Below, piece by piece: positions 46,173-55,883 of a DNA stretch of 64,000 bases. Position 1 is the stretch's first letter; the number at the start of each line of letters is the position of its first letter. Origin of the DNA: Saprospiraceae bacterium (GTDB lineage Bacteria > Bacteroidota > Bacteroidia > Chitinophagales > Saprospiraceae); contig JAWKLJ010000001.1 in the NCBI GenBank assembly GCA_041392805.1, forward strand, positions 3,410,001-3,474,000, written 5' to 3'. Below the pieces are notes generated by a model. It made no database searches and was not told where the DNA came from. It saw only the letters and a list, made by a program, of their open reading frames with translations. Made by a program: the position numbers and the translations under genes.

Positions 46173-47672
46173 ATGGCATCTCTTAATCTCGATTTATATC
46201 TTCACGTTATCACCCCTATCCATGTCGGTGGAGCTGACGACAAGCACCTTGTCGAAGGGCTGGATTACCTTATTAGAGATGGGTTGGTCTACATTTTTGA
46301 TCATACCCTTCTTCGTAAAAGGGTCGACAATATTGAGCAATACTGTAACGCCCTGGAAAAAGGAAAGTTCGGAATGACCAGCCTCCTTGATCAAAGACAT
46401 ATTCCGGTTGATGAAATAAGTTTGAAACCCAAACCCGTCTATGGCAATCCATCTGAAATTAAGTCCTGTATCAAAAACGGGATGACCGGAGGTCCATATT
46501 TACCTGGGAGTAGTATAAAAGGCGCATTGAGAAGTATAATTTTCAAAAAGGTATTCACCGCCAGCAATGAAACAATAGCAGAGGCAAAAAACAAAAAGGA
46601 TAAAAAAGGTTACCGACAAAAACCGGAAGATTTTTATCTAGGTAGCTTCAAAGATGGGTTAATGCGCTTCCTCCAGGTATCTGACGTATATTTTGAAAAG
46701 GTGGAAACTGTTATTTCCAATGCCAAAATTTTTAATCTTTTTAAAGATTATAAAGACCAGGAATGGATTGGTGGCTGGAAACACAGCAATGGGACCAACG
46801 ATCAGTTCAATGACCATAGCTTCACTTTTGCCTACGAGTGTATACCTCCTGCTAGTGTAGGTAAGTTTCGGCTCTCTTTTGATGATGAACTATTTCAGAA
46901 AGCGATCCATAATAAAGAGGTGAAGTTACCAAGAGGAGTAAAGAACTTATTCGGCAATGATTTTGGCCATACCCTGAAAAGTATCCTGAAAAACCATACC
47001 GATGAATTTTTGCAGAGAGAAACCCAGTTTTTTGCCAAAGAGAAGCATGCATTACCGGAAACAGAAGCCATTTTGCTTTCTTTTTCGGATTTAAAAAAAC
47101 AAAATGCACCCGAAGCGCCAGTTTTCAGAATGGCTTCAGGTAGTGGCTTTCATAGCATAACCGGGGATTGGCAATATGAGGATCATACTAATACGGGTAT
47201 CAACCCTAGAGGAAAAGTTAACTATAAATCACGCCGATTAATCTTTTCCCCTTCTGAAAGCGATACCCTTCAATTTACGCCAATGGGGTTTGCCCAATTG
47301 CTTAGCAGTAACCATTACGAAACAAAAATAAAACCTGGCTTACTGCTTGCCCAGCAGCAGGCCGAAGCTGCCGCCCTGGCCCAGGAATTGGAAAGAAAAA
47401 AGATTGAAGAAGAAGAGAGAATGGCCGCTGAAGCCGCACGTCAGCCCAAAATGAGAACCTTACAGGAAGTCAAAAAAGAAGAAATATTGGATGGGAAAGT
47501 TATAGGACAAACTGGATTACAAGTAATCGTTCAGCCATTCGTAACAGGGTATGAAAACACCCAATTGCTAATCAGGTATCCTGCTGGTTTTCCCACTGGC
47601 ACCATTGTTACATCAAAGGCTAGCATCAATAAAAACGACATTCAATTAAAATATCCAATTAAAGCGAAATAA
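46173..47672 (+). CDS. csm5: Csm5 with C-terminal extension
   Basis: A 499-residue RAMP protein that caps the 3' end of crRNA in the Csm complex. The core (~1-385) has LDLYLHVITPIHVGG, GGPYLPGSSIKGALRSI near residue 108 and FRMASGSGFHSITGDW near 320. An Ala/Glu/Lys-rich coiled coil (~392-425) and a small beta-rich domain (~436-499, ILDGKVIGQTGLQVIVQPF) follow, making it longer than classical Csm5 (~350-400). The tail looks like an OB/S1-like fold, but this is inference. The csm6-like gene starts at the next base. Confidence 0.85.
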   Translation: MASLNLDLYLHVITPIHVGGADDKHLVEGLDYLIRDGLVYIFDHTLLRKRVDNIEQYCNALEKGKFGMTSLLDQRHIPVDEISLKPKPVYGNPSEIKSCIKNGMTGGPYLPGSSIKGALRSIIFKKVFTASNETIAEAKNKKDKKGYRQKPEDFYLGSFKDGLMRFLQVSDVYFEKVETVISNAKIFNLFKDYKDQEWIGGWKHSNGTNDQFNDHSFTFAYECIPPASVGKFRLSFDDELFQKAIHNKEVKLPRGVKNLFGNDFGHTLKSILKNHTDEFLQRETQFFAKEKHALPETEAILLSFSDLKKQNAPEAPVFRMASGSGFHSITGDWQYEDHTNTGINPRGKVNYKSRRLIFSPSESDTLQFTPMGFAQLLSSNHYETKIKPGLLLAQQQAEAAALAQELERKKIEEEERMAAEAARQPKMRTLQEVKKEEILDGKVIGQTGLQVIVQPFVTGYENTQLLIRYPAGFPTGTIVTSKASINKNDIQLKYPIKAK

Positions 47673-49076
47673 ATGATGAAATCAGCATTGATTATTACGG
47701 TAGGAACTAGAGATTTGACAATAAACAAAGAGGATTTTATCCAAAATAATTCTCCCGAAGATTGGGATAAAATATTTGACGTCAAGCGAAATGGTATTTC
47801 ACCGAAATTAGGAGGGGAGGTCTTCGAAAAACAATTTAACCAACTCCACCCTGTCCTAAAATATCCGATTATTAAACCAGCATTGAAGGATGTTATTAGA
47901 AAAAACGGACAAATAGATAAAATCATTTTGATCGCCACTGACCAAAAAGAAAGTGGAGAACAGTTTACGGCAAATGACACCTTCATTTTTGCCAGAATTC
48001 TTCAGAAGTTATTAGTGCTAAAACATGGGAAAAATCTCGCTAATGAAAATCCCGTTGCTATTCTAACGGTCGACAAAAATGTTAGCTACTTAGACAGCAT
48101 GGTTGATTTTTTCAACAATAAGAAGAAGACTAAGAGCCTTTTAGAATTGATTGATTTCGAAAACATCTATGTTTTAAATCAAGGCGGAATACCATCTATA
48201 AATATGGCTTTAATGTTGAAAACCATTGATCTATATGGCAGCAAAACGATCTTTTTAAGAACAAATGAGGAAGATGGGCAATGCTATCCGCTAAAATTCA
48301 CCATGCAATTTTTGGAGTCCGATAAAAGGAAGACAATTAAAACCGCACTTAATAATTACAATTACAACATCATAGCCGAAACCACCACAGACCCATCTAT
48401 CGCTTTAGTATCCAAATACGCACTACATCGGCTTTATTTCGACTTTGAATCTGCTTCAGATTTTCTCAAAGCGTTACGAACCATTAACCCTGACCTTTCC
48501 AAAAGGCTGTTAAAAGGGTTGAATGAAATTACTGCCGATCACCTTTCTCTCATCAAAGAAGTTTATATCAATGCCAAAATAAAATTAAAACAACAAGCAT
48601 ACGTCGATTTTCTATTGCGTGCATTCAGAATTACAGAGGAGTATACCAGAACGAGGGCAATGAAAAAATTAGACTTCCCATTTAATCATTATACCTTCGA
48701 GAAAGATATTTCAGCTTTTTTGCAAAAGCCTGAAAATAGAGCCTTGCTTTCCTATCTGGAGAATGAAAACTTCAAGGGAAGCAAACTAAAATATACGACT
48801 CCAACCATACCCGTATTTATAGCAATAGCAGGTTTTTACGAACCAAATGTTCTGGATAAACTAAATAAAATAACTGCACTTTCTGAGGTGAGGAATAAAA
48901 GCATTGGGGCACACGATTTTGAACCTGTCTCATTGGAAATCATTGAAAAGGCGCTTGCTGAACGGCAAACTTCATTAAAGGAAGTATTAAACGACTTTGA
49001 CGAAATACTCGGGATGGAGAGCAATCCATTTGATGAAATAAATAAGGAAATAGCATTTCTTCTTGATGTGCATTAA
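47673..49076 (+). CDS. csm6: Csm6-like CARF-HEPN ribonuclease
   Basis: A 467-residue protein. The N-terminal CARF domain (~1-180) has SALIITVGTRD at the start and NQGGIPSINMALML near 171-184, the ligand loop region. A helical linker leads to a C-terminal HEPN domain whose R-x6-H motif is RNKSIGAH (Arg407-His414). Such proteins are dimeric, non-specific RNases switched on by the cyclic oligoadenylate made by Cas10. The start could be either of two adjacent ATGs (47673 or 47676). It is a typical operon position after csm5. I use csm6 as a family label; a Csx1-type assignment is possible. Confidence 0.85.
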   Translation: MMKSALIITVGTRDLTINKEDFIQNNSPEDWDKIFDVKRNGISPKLGGEVFEKQFNQLHPVLKYPIIKPALKDVIRKNGQIDKIILIATDQKESGEQFTANDTFIFARILQKLLVLKHGKNLANENPVAILTVDKNVSYLDSMVDFFNNKKKTKSLLELIDFENIYVLNQGGIPSINMALMLKTIDLYGSKTIFLRTNEEDGQCYPLKFTMQFLESDKRKTIKTALNNYNYNIIAETTTDPSIALVSKYALHRLYFDFESASDFLKALRTINPDLSKRLLKGLNEITADHLSLIKEVYINAKIKLKQQAYVDFLLRAFRITEEYTRTRAMKKLDFPFNHYTFEKDISAFLQKPENRALLSYLENENFKGSKLKYTTPTIPVFIAIAGFYEPNVLDKLNKITALSEVRNKSIGAHDFEPVSLEIIEKALAERQTSLKEVLNDFDEILGMESNPFDEINKEIAFLLDVH

Positions 49077-49147
49077 TGATAAGAAAATAGCGATTCATTT
49101 CCGAGGTCTACAAAAAATGCACTCATCCCCCACCCAAGCTCCACCCT

Positions 49148-50610
49148 ATGCAACTCACACCCCACCAAGAAGCAGCATTCAACAAACTAAAGGCTTTTTC
49201 ATTGGCGCCGGAGGCGCGGTGCTTTGTGTTGCGGGGATACGCCGGCACAGGCAAGACGACCCTCCTGGGGGCCTATGTCCGCTGGTTGCGGGAAAATGGC
49301 TTTAGCCCTGTGTTGCTCGCCACCACGGGCAGAGCAGCCAAAGTCCTGGCCGATAAAACTGGAACAGCTGCCACGACGATACATGCCTGCCTCTACGAGT
49401 TTGACGAATTGGCCGGAATGGAGGAAGCTCATCCTGCCCAAACGGCCGGACAGCTTAGCATCAATTTTGGCATGCGTGAAAAACCAGCCGAAGGGGCACG
49501 CCTGGTCTTCTTGGTAGACGAAGCGTCGATGATCGCCAACACGGCTTCAAGCGGCGAGAACCTGGCCAACTTTGGCTCTGGGCATCTCTTGATCGATTTC
49601 CTCGACTTCACTACCGATCACCGGGTCGTTTTTGTGGGCGACCCCTGCCAATTGCCGCCCGTTAGTGCCGATCCCTTTTCACCGGCTTTGAGCCCCGCTA
49701 TTTGCGAGATCACTACCTGGTGCCCGTTCAGTATGCCGAATTGTCAGAGATCATCCGCCAGGATGCACAGTCCGAGATTTTGCGACTTGCGGGAAGGTTC
49801 CGAAACGATATCCTACAGCAAAACTATACGAAATGGGTTAAAATCATGCCCCCACAGGGGAAATCGGCTCATCTGTACCCAGACGAGCAGGCCCTGGTAG
49901 ATACCTATCTCACCTTTCTGAAAAAGAAACAATACGACCGGGCCCTAATGATTACCAATGCCAACCGGCACTGCCGTCGCTTGAATCACAAGTTGCGCAT
50001 GATGATATTCAATGAAAAAAATGTGCAAAAGGGAGAACTATTGATGGTCGTCCAAAACAACTACCTCGTCCCCCTGGCCAATGGCGACCAGGTGGTGTTG
50101 GAATCCGTAGAACCTGACAAAAGAGTGGCTGGCTTTAATTTTCTGAAAGTCAAGGTCCGCAACCTGGCCAATAATGAGGTGCATACAACCCTGATGCTGC
50201 GGGAATTGCTGTACAATGACTACGCAGGCCTGCAAAAAGAAGAATCGCAAAGGCTGCTGGTCGACTTCCATCAGCGAGCCCGCAACCAAGGCCTGACGCC
50301 CAAAATGGTAGCCTATAAAGAGGCCATGCGCCAGGACCCCTACCTCAACGCTCTTCGGGCCAAATTCGGCTATGTCATCACCTGTCATAAAGCGCAGGGA
50401 GGAGAATGGGAACACGTTTTTCTCAACATCCAGAAATCCCTCTACGTGCAGGAAGGGAACAGCCTCTATCGTTGGTATTATACTGCCTTGACCAGGGCCA
50501 GTGAGCAACTGCACCTCAACGATGGCTTTTGGGTCGAAGGCTTTAGCCGCCGCCAGCCAGCAGCCAATGCCGCTTTTTTTAAGAATAGGAACAAAAACTT
50601 AAAGCGCTAA
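49148..50610 (+). pseudogene. RecD/UvrD-like helicase in the cas operon, one-base frameshift
   Basis: Two frames together code a ~487-residue superfamily 1 helicase. The first (49148-49900) has Walker A GYAGTGKTT (30-38), VDEASM at 123-128 and motif III GDPCQLPPV (164-172). The second frame, joined near 49693, has the AELSEIIRQ motif, ITCHKAQGGEWEHVFLNI and the motif VI-like YTALTRASEQL. Adding one C to the CCCC at 49693-49696 gives an unbroken SPRYLRDHYLVPV, so a single lost base explains the break. This may be real inactivation or a sequencing error. It lies between csm6-like and cas1 with 4 bases to cas1, so it belongs to the operon. A role in making spacer precursors is inference. Confidence 0.85.
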
Positions 50611-50614
50611 GCTC

Positions 50615-51613
50615 ATGCATATTGTGCTCAACTCTTTTGGGGCTTCCATCCGCCGCCACCATAGCCTTTTTGAAGTCAGCACAGCAGCTGGCAAACAAGC
50701 GCTGCATCCGCGAGACGTCGAATCCATCTCGGTTAGCAAGGGCGCCCGGATCAGCTCGGATGCCGTTTTATTGGCCATTGAAAACGAAATTGATGTGCTC
50801 TTTGTGGATGGATTGGGGCATCCGCAAGGTAGGGTCTGGAGTGTCAAATACGGTTCCATTTCCGATATCCGCAGGCAACAGATTGAATTCCTGTATTCAG
50901 CCCAGGCAGTGGATTGGGTAAAGGAAATGGTGGTGGAAAAAATCAATAATCAAATCGCTATGCTGCTGGCCCTCAAAACAGCCGAAGATGATCGACTGAA
51001 TCGAATCATCCACGATGCGATCAATAGCCTCGAAGATTACAAAGCAAAAGCCCGTAAGGCACGCGGCGAATCCGTCAGTGACGTGGCGCCTTCTTTACGG
51101 GGCTGGGAGGGCGCTGCCTCCCGCAAGTACTTCAGGGTGGTATCCGAGGCCTTACCCGATGACTATAAATTTGAGACCCGCTCCAGGCAGCCGGCAACGG
51201 ATCCTTTTAATGCTATGCTCAATTACGGTTATGGCATCCTTTATGGAAAGATCGAAGGAGCCCTGATCAAGGCGGGTATCGACCCCTATGTAGGGATTTT
51301 TCATCGGGATGACTACAATCGCCCAGCCCTGGTTTTTGATGTGATTGAAAAATACCGCCTCTGGGTAGATTACGTTGTCATCCACCTTTGTTTGCAAAAA
51401 GCCATGAGTGAAGAATGTTTTAGACAAGAAGGTCAGGCCCTGATGCTGGATGGATTGGGCAAACGGATCGTCATCCAGTCCGTCAATGATTACCTGGCCG
51501 AAATTATTGCCATAAAAGGACTGGAGCGAAGTCGCGCCGAACACATCCAACGCGAGGCCCACCAGTTAGCCGCTTTTTTCCTAAAATCAAAACCTAGAAC
51601 AGATGATGCCTGA
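50615..51613 (+). CDS. cas1: Cas1 integrase
   Basis: A 332-residue Cas1, the metal-dependent integrase that joins new spacers at the leader end. The likely catalytic residues are Glu165 (GWEGAASRKYF), His230 (GIFHRDDYNRP) and Glu245 (LVFDVIEKYR, with Asp242 close by). The N-terminal beta domain ends near residue 85. It begins 4 bases after the helicase and overlaps the primase-polymerase gene by 11 bases. Confidence 0.95.
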   Translation: MHIVLNSFGASIRRHHSLFEVSTAAGKQALHPRDVESISVSKGARISSDAVLLAIENEIDVLFVDGLGHPQGRVWSVKYGSISDIRRQQIEFLYSAQAVDWVKEMVVEKINNQIAMLLALKTAEDDRLNRIIHDAINSLEDYKAKARKARGESVSDVAPSLRGWEGAASRKYFRVVSEALPDDYKFETRSRQPATDPFNAMLNYGYGILYGKIEGALIKAGIDPYVGIFHRDDYNRPALVFDVIEKYRLWVDYVVIHLCLQKAMSEECFRQEGQALMLDGLGKRIVIQSVNDYLAEIIAIKGLERSRAEHIQREAHQLAAFFLKSKPRTDDA

Positions 51614-52625
51614 TCTTCTTTTTGGCACCCAGATCACAAAAATGGGTGATATGATGCAAAAGATATCACCAGAACGCCTTTACGGGGGGATCAGCCGTTC
51701 TAAACAGGATTTCAGGGACAAGATCGAACAATTGCGGATGGTACGTACGATCAATGCGCAGGAGTATAAAAACCTGAAAAAGCAATTGCCCTATTTTGTC
51801 TGTGGCCTTTTCCATCCTGCTGTTCGCCGCAAGGAGTTTTTTGCCTCCATTCAGTATGTATTGCTCGATCTCGATGGACTAGCCGCTGCTGAGCTGGACA
51901 AAGCGATCCTGATCGATATCCTGTCCCAACAGCCAGATGTCCTCCTGATTTTTACCTCCCCCAGTGATGATGGACTAAAAATCATGTTCAAACTCCTGGC
52001 TCCCTGCTCAGACGAAGCGATGTTTTCGGCCTTTTACAAGATTTTTGCCAAAAGATTTGCCGAAAAACACCAATTGGCTAATGTGCTTGATTTTAAAACC
52101 TCCGACGTTACCCGAGCTTGTTTCTTGAGTTATGATCCGAATGCTTTTTTTAATCCGGATGCCCTTCCGATAGATATGGAAGCCTTTTTGCCGGACCTGA
52201 ACTTTGACCTGGCCGAGCAGGAAATTAAGGCCGCCGACCAATTCCTGCAAAAAAAACAAGTCTCGCAATCTGTTCTTTCACCCGATGAAGCAATATTGAA
52301 CCGCATCAAAGAAAAACTACATCCCCACTACCAAAAACCCAAAACAGTTCATCATTTTGTGCCGAATGAAGTGGACAATGCCCTGCCCGTGCTGAATGAA
52401 GCCCTGGCCGCATTCGAAATGACCATCACCGAAACCACGCCCATCCACTATGGCCGCAAACTCAAGGTCGTCTGCAGGCAGCTTTGGGCGGAGATCAACC
52501 TCTTTTACGGAAAACATGGCTTTCGCCTGGTCGCCACCACCAAATCGGGCAGCAACCAACAACTGGCCACCCTGGCGGCTCAGGCGATAGAACAGATCCT
52601 GAACACCCTGCCATCATCCAAATGA
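51603..52625 (+). CDS. CRISPR-associated primase-polymerase (BT4734-like)
   Basis: A 340-residue protein. Residues ~60-185 carry a BT4734/VirE-N type archaeo-eukaryotic primase fold: the metal-binding D-x-D (Asp89, Asp91 in LLDLDGL), FTSPSDDGLKIMF at 117-129 and VTRACFLSYDPNAFF at 169-183. The C-terminal part (~235-335) is helical and unassigned. Such CRISPR-associated prim-pols (CAPP) occur beside cas1-cas2 in type III loci and are thought to help make or fill in spacer precursors. It overlaps cas1 by 11 bases. Catalytic ability is plausible, since the aspartates are kept. The start is at either of two adjacent ATGs. Confidence 0.75.
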   Translation: MMPDLLFGTQITKMGDMMQKISPERLYGGISRSKQDFRDKIEQLRMVRTINAQEYKNLKKQLPYFVCGLFHPAVRRKEFFASIQYVLLDLDGLAAAELDKAILIDILSQQPDVLLIFTSPSDDGLKIMFKLLAPCSDEAMFSAFYKIFAKRFAEKHQLANVLDFKTSDVTRACFLSYDPNAFFNPDALPIDMEAFLPDLNFDLAEQEIKAADQFLQKKQVSQSVLSPDEAILNRIKEKLHPHYQKPKTVHHFVPNEVDNALPVLNEALAAFEMTITETTPIHYGRKLKVVCRQLWAEINLFYGKHGFRLVATTKSGSNQQLATLAAQAIEQILNTLPSSK

Positions 52626-52656
52626 TTCCCTCAACTATCGCCAAAACGTTCCGACC

Positions 52657-53127
52657 ATGCCCAAAGCACCCAAAAAAACATACAACCTCCAGGAAGCCCT
52701 GGCCGCCATCCAGCAAGCTGGCATCAAAGCTGCCCAAACGGAACCCCTCGATCCAACACTTTCCTCTTTGTCCGATCGCATCAAAGCCATCCTCCAAATT
52801 GTCCGGGACCAACCCATAAAAGCTACCGAAATGACTTATTTAATCATGTATGACATCACCGATGACAAAGTGCGTACCCAAATTGCAAAATACTTAATCA
52901 AACAAGGTTGCATTCGTATCCAGAAATCCGTATTTTTACTCAAATCTTCCAATAAGGTATTTGATGAAATACTGGAGACACTGAAAGAAGTGAATGCCTA
53001 TTATCAAAATGAAGATAGCATCATCCTTGTCCCGATTAATGCCAGCGATGTCCGAAGCATGAAATTAATTGGTAAAAATGTACAGCTATCGACCTTAACG
53101 GATAAACCCAACACATTGTTTTTTTAA
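52657..53127 (+). CDS. cas2: Cas2 with N-terminal extension
   Basis: A 156-residue frame. Residues 59-156 are a normal Cas2 ferredoxin fold (MTYLIMYDITDDKVRTQIAK, GCIRIQKSVFLL, VPINASDV). Residues 1-58 are a lysine/alanine-rich helical extension (LQEALAAIQQAGIKAAQ, LSDRIKAILQIV). The ATG at 52657 is 31 bases after the primase-polymerase stop, which fits operon spacing. The alternative start at 52831 would leave a 205-base gap, so the long form is preferred. The TAA stop lies in the T7-AA that opens the shared leader. Cas2 is the structural partner of Cas1. Confidence 0.85.
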   Translation: MPKAPKKTYNLQEALAAIQQAGIKAAQTEPLDPTLSSLSDRIKAILQIVRDQPIKATEMTYLIMYDITDDKVRTQIAKYLIKQGCIRIQKSVFLLKSSNKVFDEILETLKEVNAYYQNEDSIILVPINASDVRSMKLIGKNVQLSTLTDKPNTLFF

Positions 53128-53220
53128 CACATATAACCCGCTAAAAAACGGCAAAATGAGCAATTTTCAGCAAAAAAACACACGTAACTTATTGACTGAC
53201 AATTGCTTCTGAAAATAGCT
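53119..53220 (+). promoter_or_regulatory. CRISPR leader of array 2
   Basis: 102 bases from the cas2 stop to the first repeat, matching the array 1 leader (37047-37148) at all but one position. It is A/T-rich, with TTGACTGACAATTGCTTC near the repeat. Its position right after cas2 shows that the array is read in the direction of the operon. Confidence 0.85.
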
Positions 53221-55883
53221 ATCAGAGTAGTACATCCATTAAAAGAAGGATTAAGACATTGTAGTCTACTCCTTGGCCCGCTATGGACCATAGAATCAGA
53301 GTAGTACATCCATTAAAAGAAGGATTAAGACTCCTAACATAAGGATACACAAACCGTCCATTACCAAATCAGAGTAGTACATCCATTAAAAGAAGGATTA
53401 AGACAACACATCAGGTATTCTTGTTATTAAAATGCCATGATCAGAGTAGTACATCCATTAAAAGAAGGATTAAGACGTAAAGCCTCCTAAACCTCCACCC
53501 ACTGCTGCAAATATCAGAGTAGTACATCCATTAAAAGAAGGATTAAGACTCACCTATCATGAACCAATGGAAGAAGGCATTTTCATCAGAGTAGTACATC
53601 CATTAAAAGAAGGATTAAGACAATTGATACCCATTTGGAGCAATCACATCCTCCTTGCAATCAGAGTAGTACATCCATTAAAAGAAGGATTAAGACCATC
53701 GTAGCCTATGGCAGTCAGTTTTCTTGTTTTTATCAGAGTAGTACATCCATTAAAAGAAGGATTAAGACTCCGTCGGGGTTAGCTGCTCTAAATTCAGCCA
53801 CATAATCAGAGTAGTACATCCATTAAAAGAAGGATTAAGACGAATCTCGTTAATGACCACCAATTCACCAAGAGTATATCAGAGTAGTACATCCATTAAA
53901 AGAAGGATTAAGACTATTTACCTACTGCCTCAAGTGTCTCTTGGCTGAGATCAGAGTAGTACATCCATTAAAAGAAGGATTAAGACAATACCATTAAGTT
54001 TTTCATTGATAATTAATTTTTAAATCAGAGTAGTACATCCATTAAAAGAAGGATTAAGACTATCTTTAGTAATTCTGATTACTTGGTTTGCAAAAAATCA
54101 GAGTAGTACATCCATTAAAAGAAGGATTAAGACAACGCCCAAACACACCCCCTGACGCTTCTACGATCGATCAGAGTAGTACATCCATTAAAAGAAGGAT
54201 TAAGACCTAGCTTTAATTTCAGGATGAAATTCTTCATATAAGATCAGAGTAGTACATCCATTAAAAGAAGGATTAAGACAACCAAAATCCAACAGATTCG
54301 GAAACCCAACCTCTTATCAGAGTAGTACATCCATTAAAAGAAGGATTAAGACAGTAACTCTTCAAGTGTAGAGGAGTCAAAAGATAGATCAGAGTAGTAC
54401 ATCCATTAAAAGAAGGATTAAGACATGTTAATAATTCAAGTATTAGCTGAGGGTTTCTAAATCAGAGTAGTACATCCATTAAAAGAAGGATTAAGACCTT
54501 CAGATTATAGGATGGAGAAGATGTCTAGTACTGATCAGAGTAGTACATCCATTAAAAGAAGGATTAAGACTTTTTCAAATAATTCAGGTAAGGATTCTTT
54601 CTGGGCATCAGAGTAGTACATCCATTAAAAGAAGGATTAAGACTAACATTTGTAGGATTGACTGAAAATTCTGTATCAGATCAGAGTAGTACATCCATTA
54701 AAAGAAGGATTAAGACGGAACACAACGTCGCCTTATGGTTCTCAACCACAAAATCAGAGTAGTACATCCATTAAAAGAAGGATTAAGACATTCATTCTTT
54801 GTCATATTCAAAAGTTTTAAAATGGATCAGAGTAGTACATCCATTAAAAGAAGGATTAAGACGATTTTTATCTGCTTCATTTATTAAATTTAACCAAAAT
54901 CAGAGTAGTACATCCATTAAAAGAAGGATTAAGACTTCACTCGTGTGGCTGTTTCGGGTTTACCGTCATCAATCAGAGTAGTACATCCATTAAAAGAAGG
55001 ATTAAGACTTTGTTGTAATTGAATACTTACTTGATTCTTATCAGAATCAGAGTAGTACATCCATTAAAAGAAGGATTAAGACTAATTAAAATATCTTCAG
55101 TACGACCTTGCTCTTTTATCAGAGTAGTACATCCATTAAAAGAAGGATTAAGACACTTTAACTCGACTGCTTTAAGTTTGTTTTGCAGGGATCAGAGTAG
55201 TACATCCATTAAAAGAAGGATTAAGACAGTTACGTTTTTGCTTTCGTCCCAGGCTGCTAAGATCAGAGTAGTACATCCATTAAAAGAAGGATTAAGACCA
55301 TGAACGCATCTTTCGAGAATAACACCGTCGCCAATATCAGAGTAGTACATCCATTAAAAGAAGGATTAAGACGTATACCCCAAATATCAACCGAATGCTA
55401 CTTATAAAGTCAGAGTAGTACATCCACTAAAAGAAGGATTAAGACAGGTTAACCTTATAGTTTAGGCAGGAACATTATATGGTCAGAGTAGTACATCCAC
55501 TAAAAGAAGGATTAAGACAAAGATAAATATGTACTATAGTTAATAAGCATAGAAGTCAGAGTAGTACATCCACTAAAAGAAGGATTAAGACCGTTTCAAT
55601 TCTGACTTTCTGCTTTCTGTGTGTTTCGTCAGAGTAGTACATCCACTAAAAGAAGGATTAAGACTATAATTCTTCGATGGTGATGGTTCCGGCTTTTAGC
55701 GTCAGAGTAGTTCATCCATTAAAAGAAGGATTAAGACCGCATGTGCTGTCTATCTTGCTTTTTGAGCAACCCAGTCAGAGTAGTACATCCACTAAAAGAA
55801 GGATTAAGACGTGTTGCCGGTTGTCTGATCGGTTTTACACTTACAAATCAGAGTAGTACATCCAATAAAAGAAGGATTAAGAC
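53221..55883 (+). CRISPR. CRISPR array 2: 37 repeats, 36 spacers
   Basis: Repeats are 37 bases. Repeats 1-30 start ATCAG and have CCATTAAAAG. At repeat 31 (55409) they change to the array 1 type (GTCAG, CCACTAAAAG), kept in 31-34 and 36. Repeat 35 has TTCATCCATT and 37 has CCAATAAAAG, marking the decayed end. Spacers are 35-37 bases. The last spacer (55811-55846) is identical to one near the end of array 1. Orientation is by leader, cas2 proximity and terminal decay: plus strand. Confidence 0.97.

Noticed and set aside
40706..47672. Type III-B (Cmr) assignment of the cas operon
   Set aside because: A Csm2-type small subunit, a Csm3 with Asp35, and Csm4/Csm5 in order after Cas10 fit III-A, and no cmr1/cmr6 genes are present.
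54799..55303. Reading frames across CRISPR array 2
   Set aside because: Same repeat-derived peptides as in array 1; no independent coding signal.
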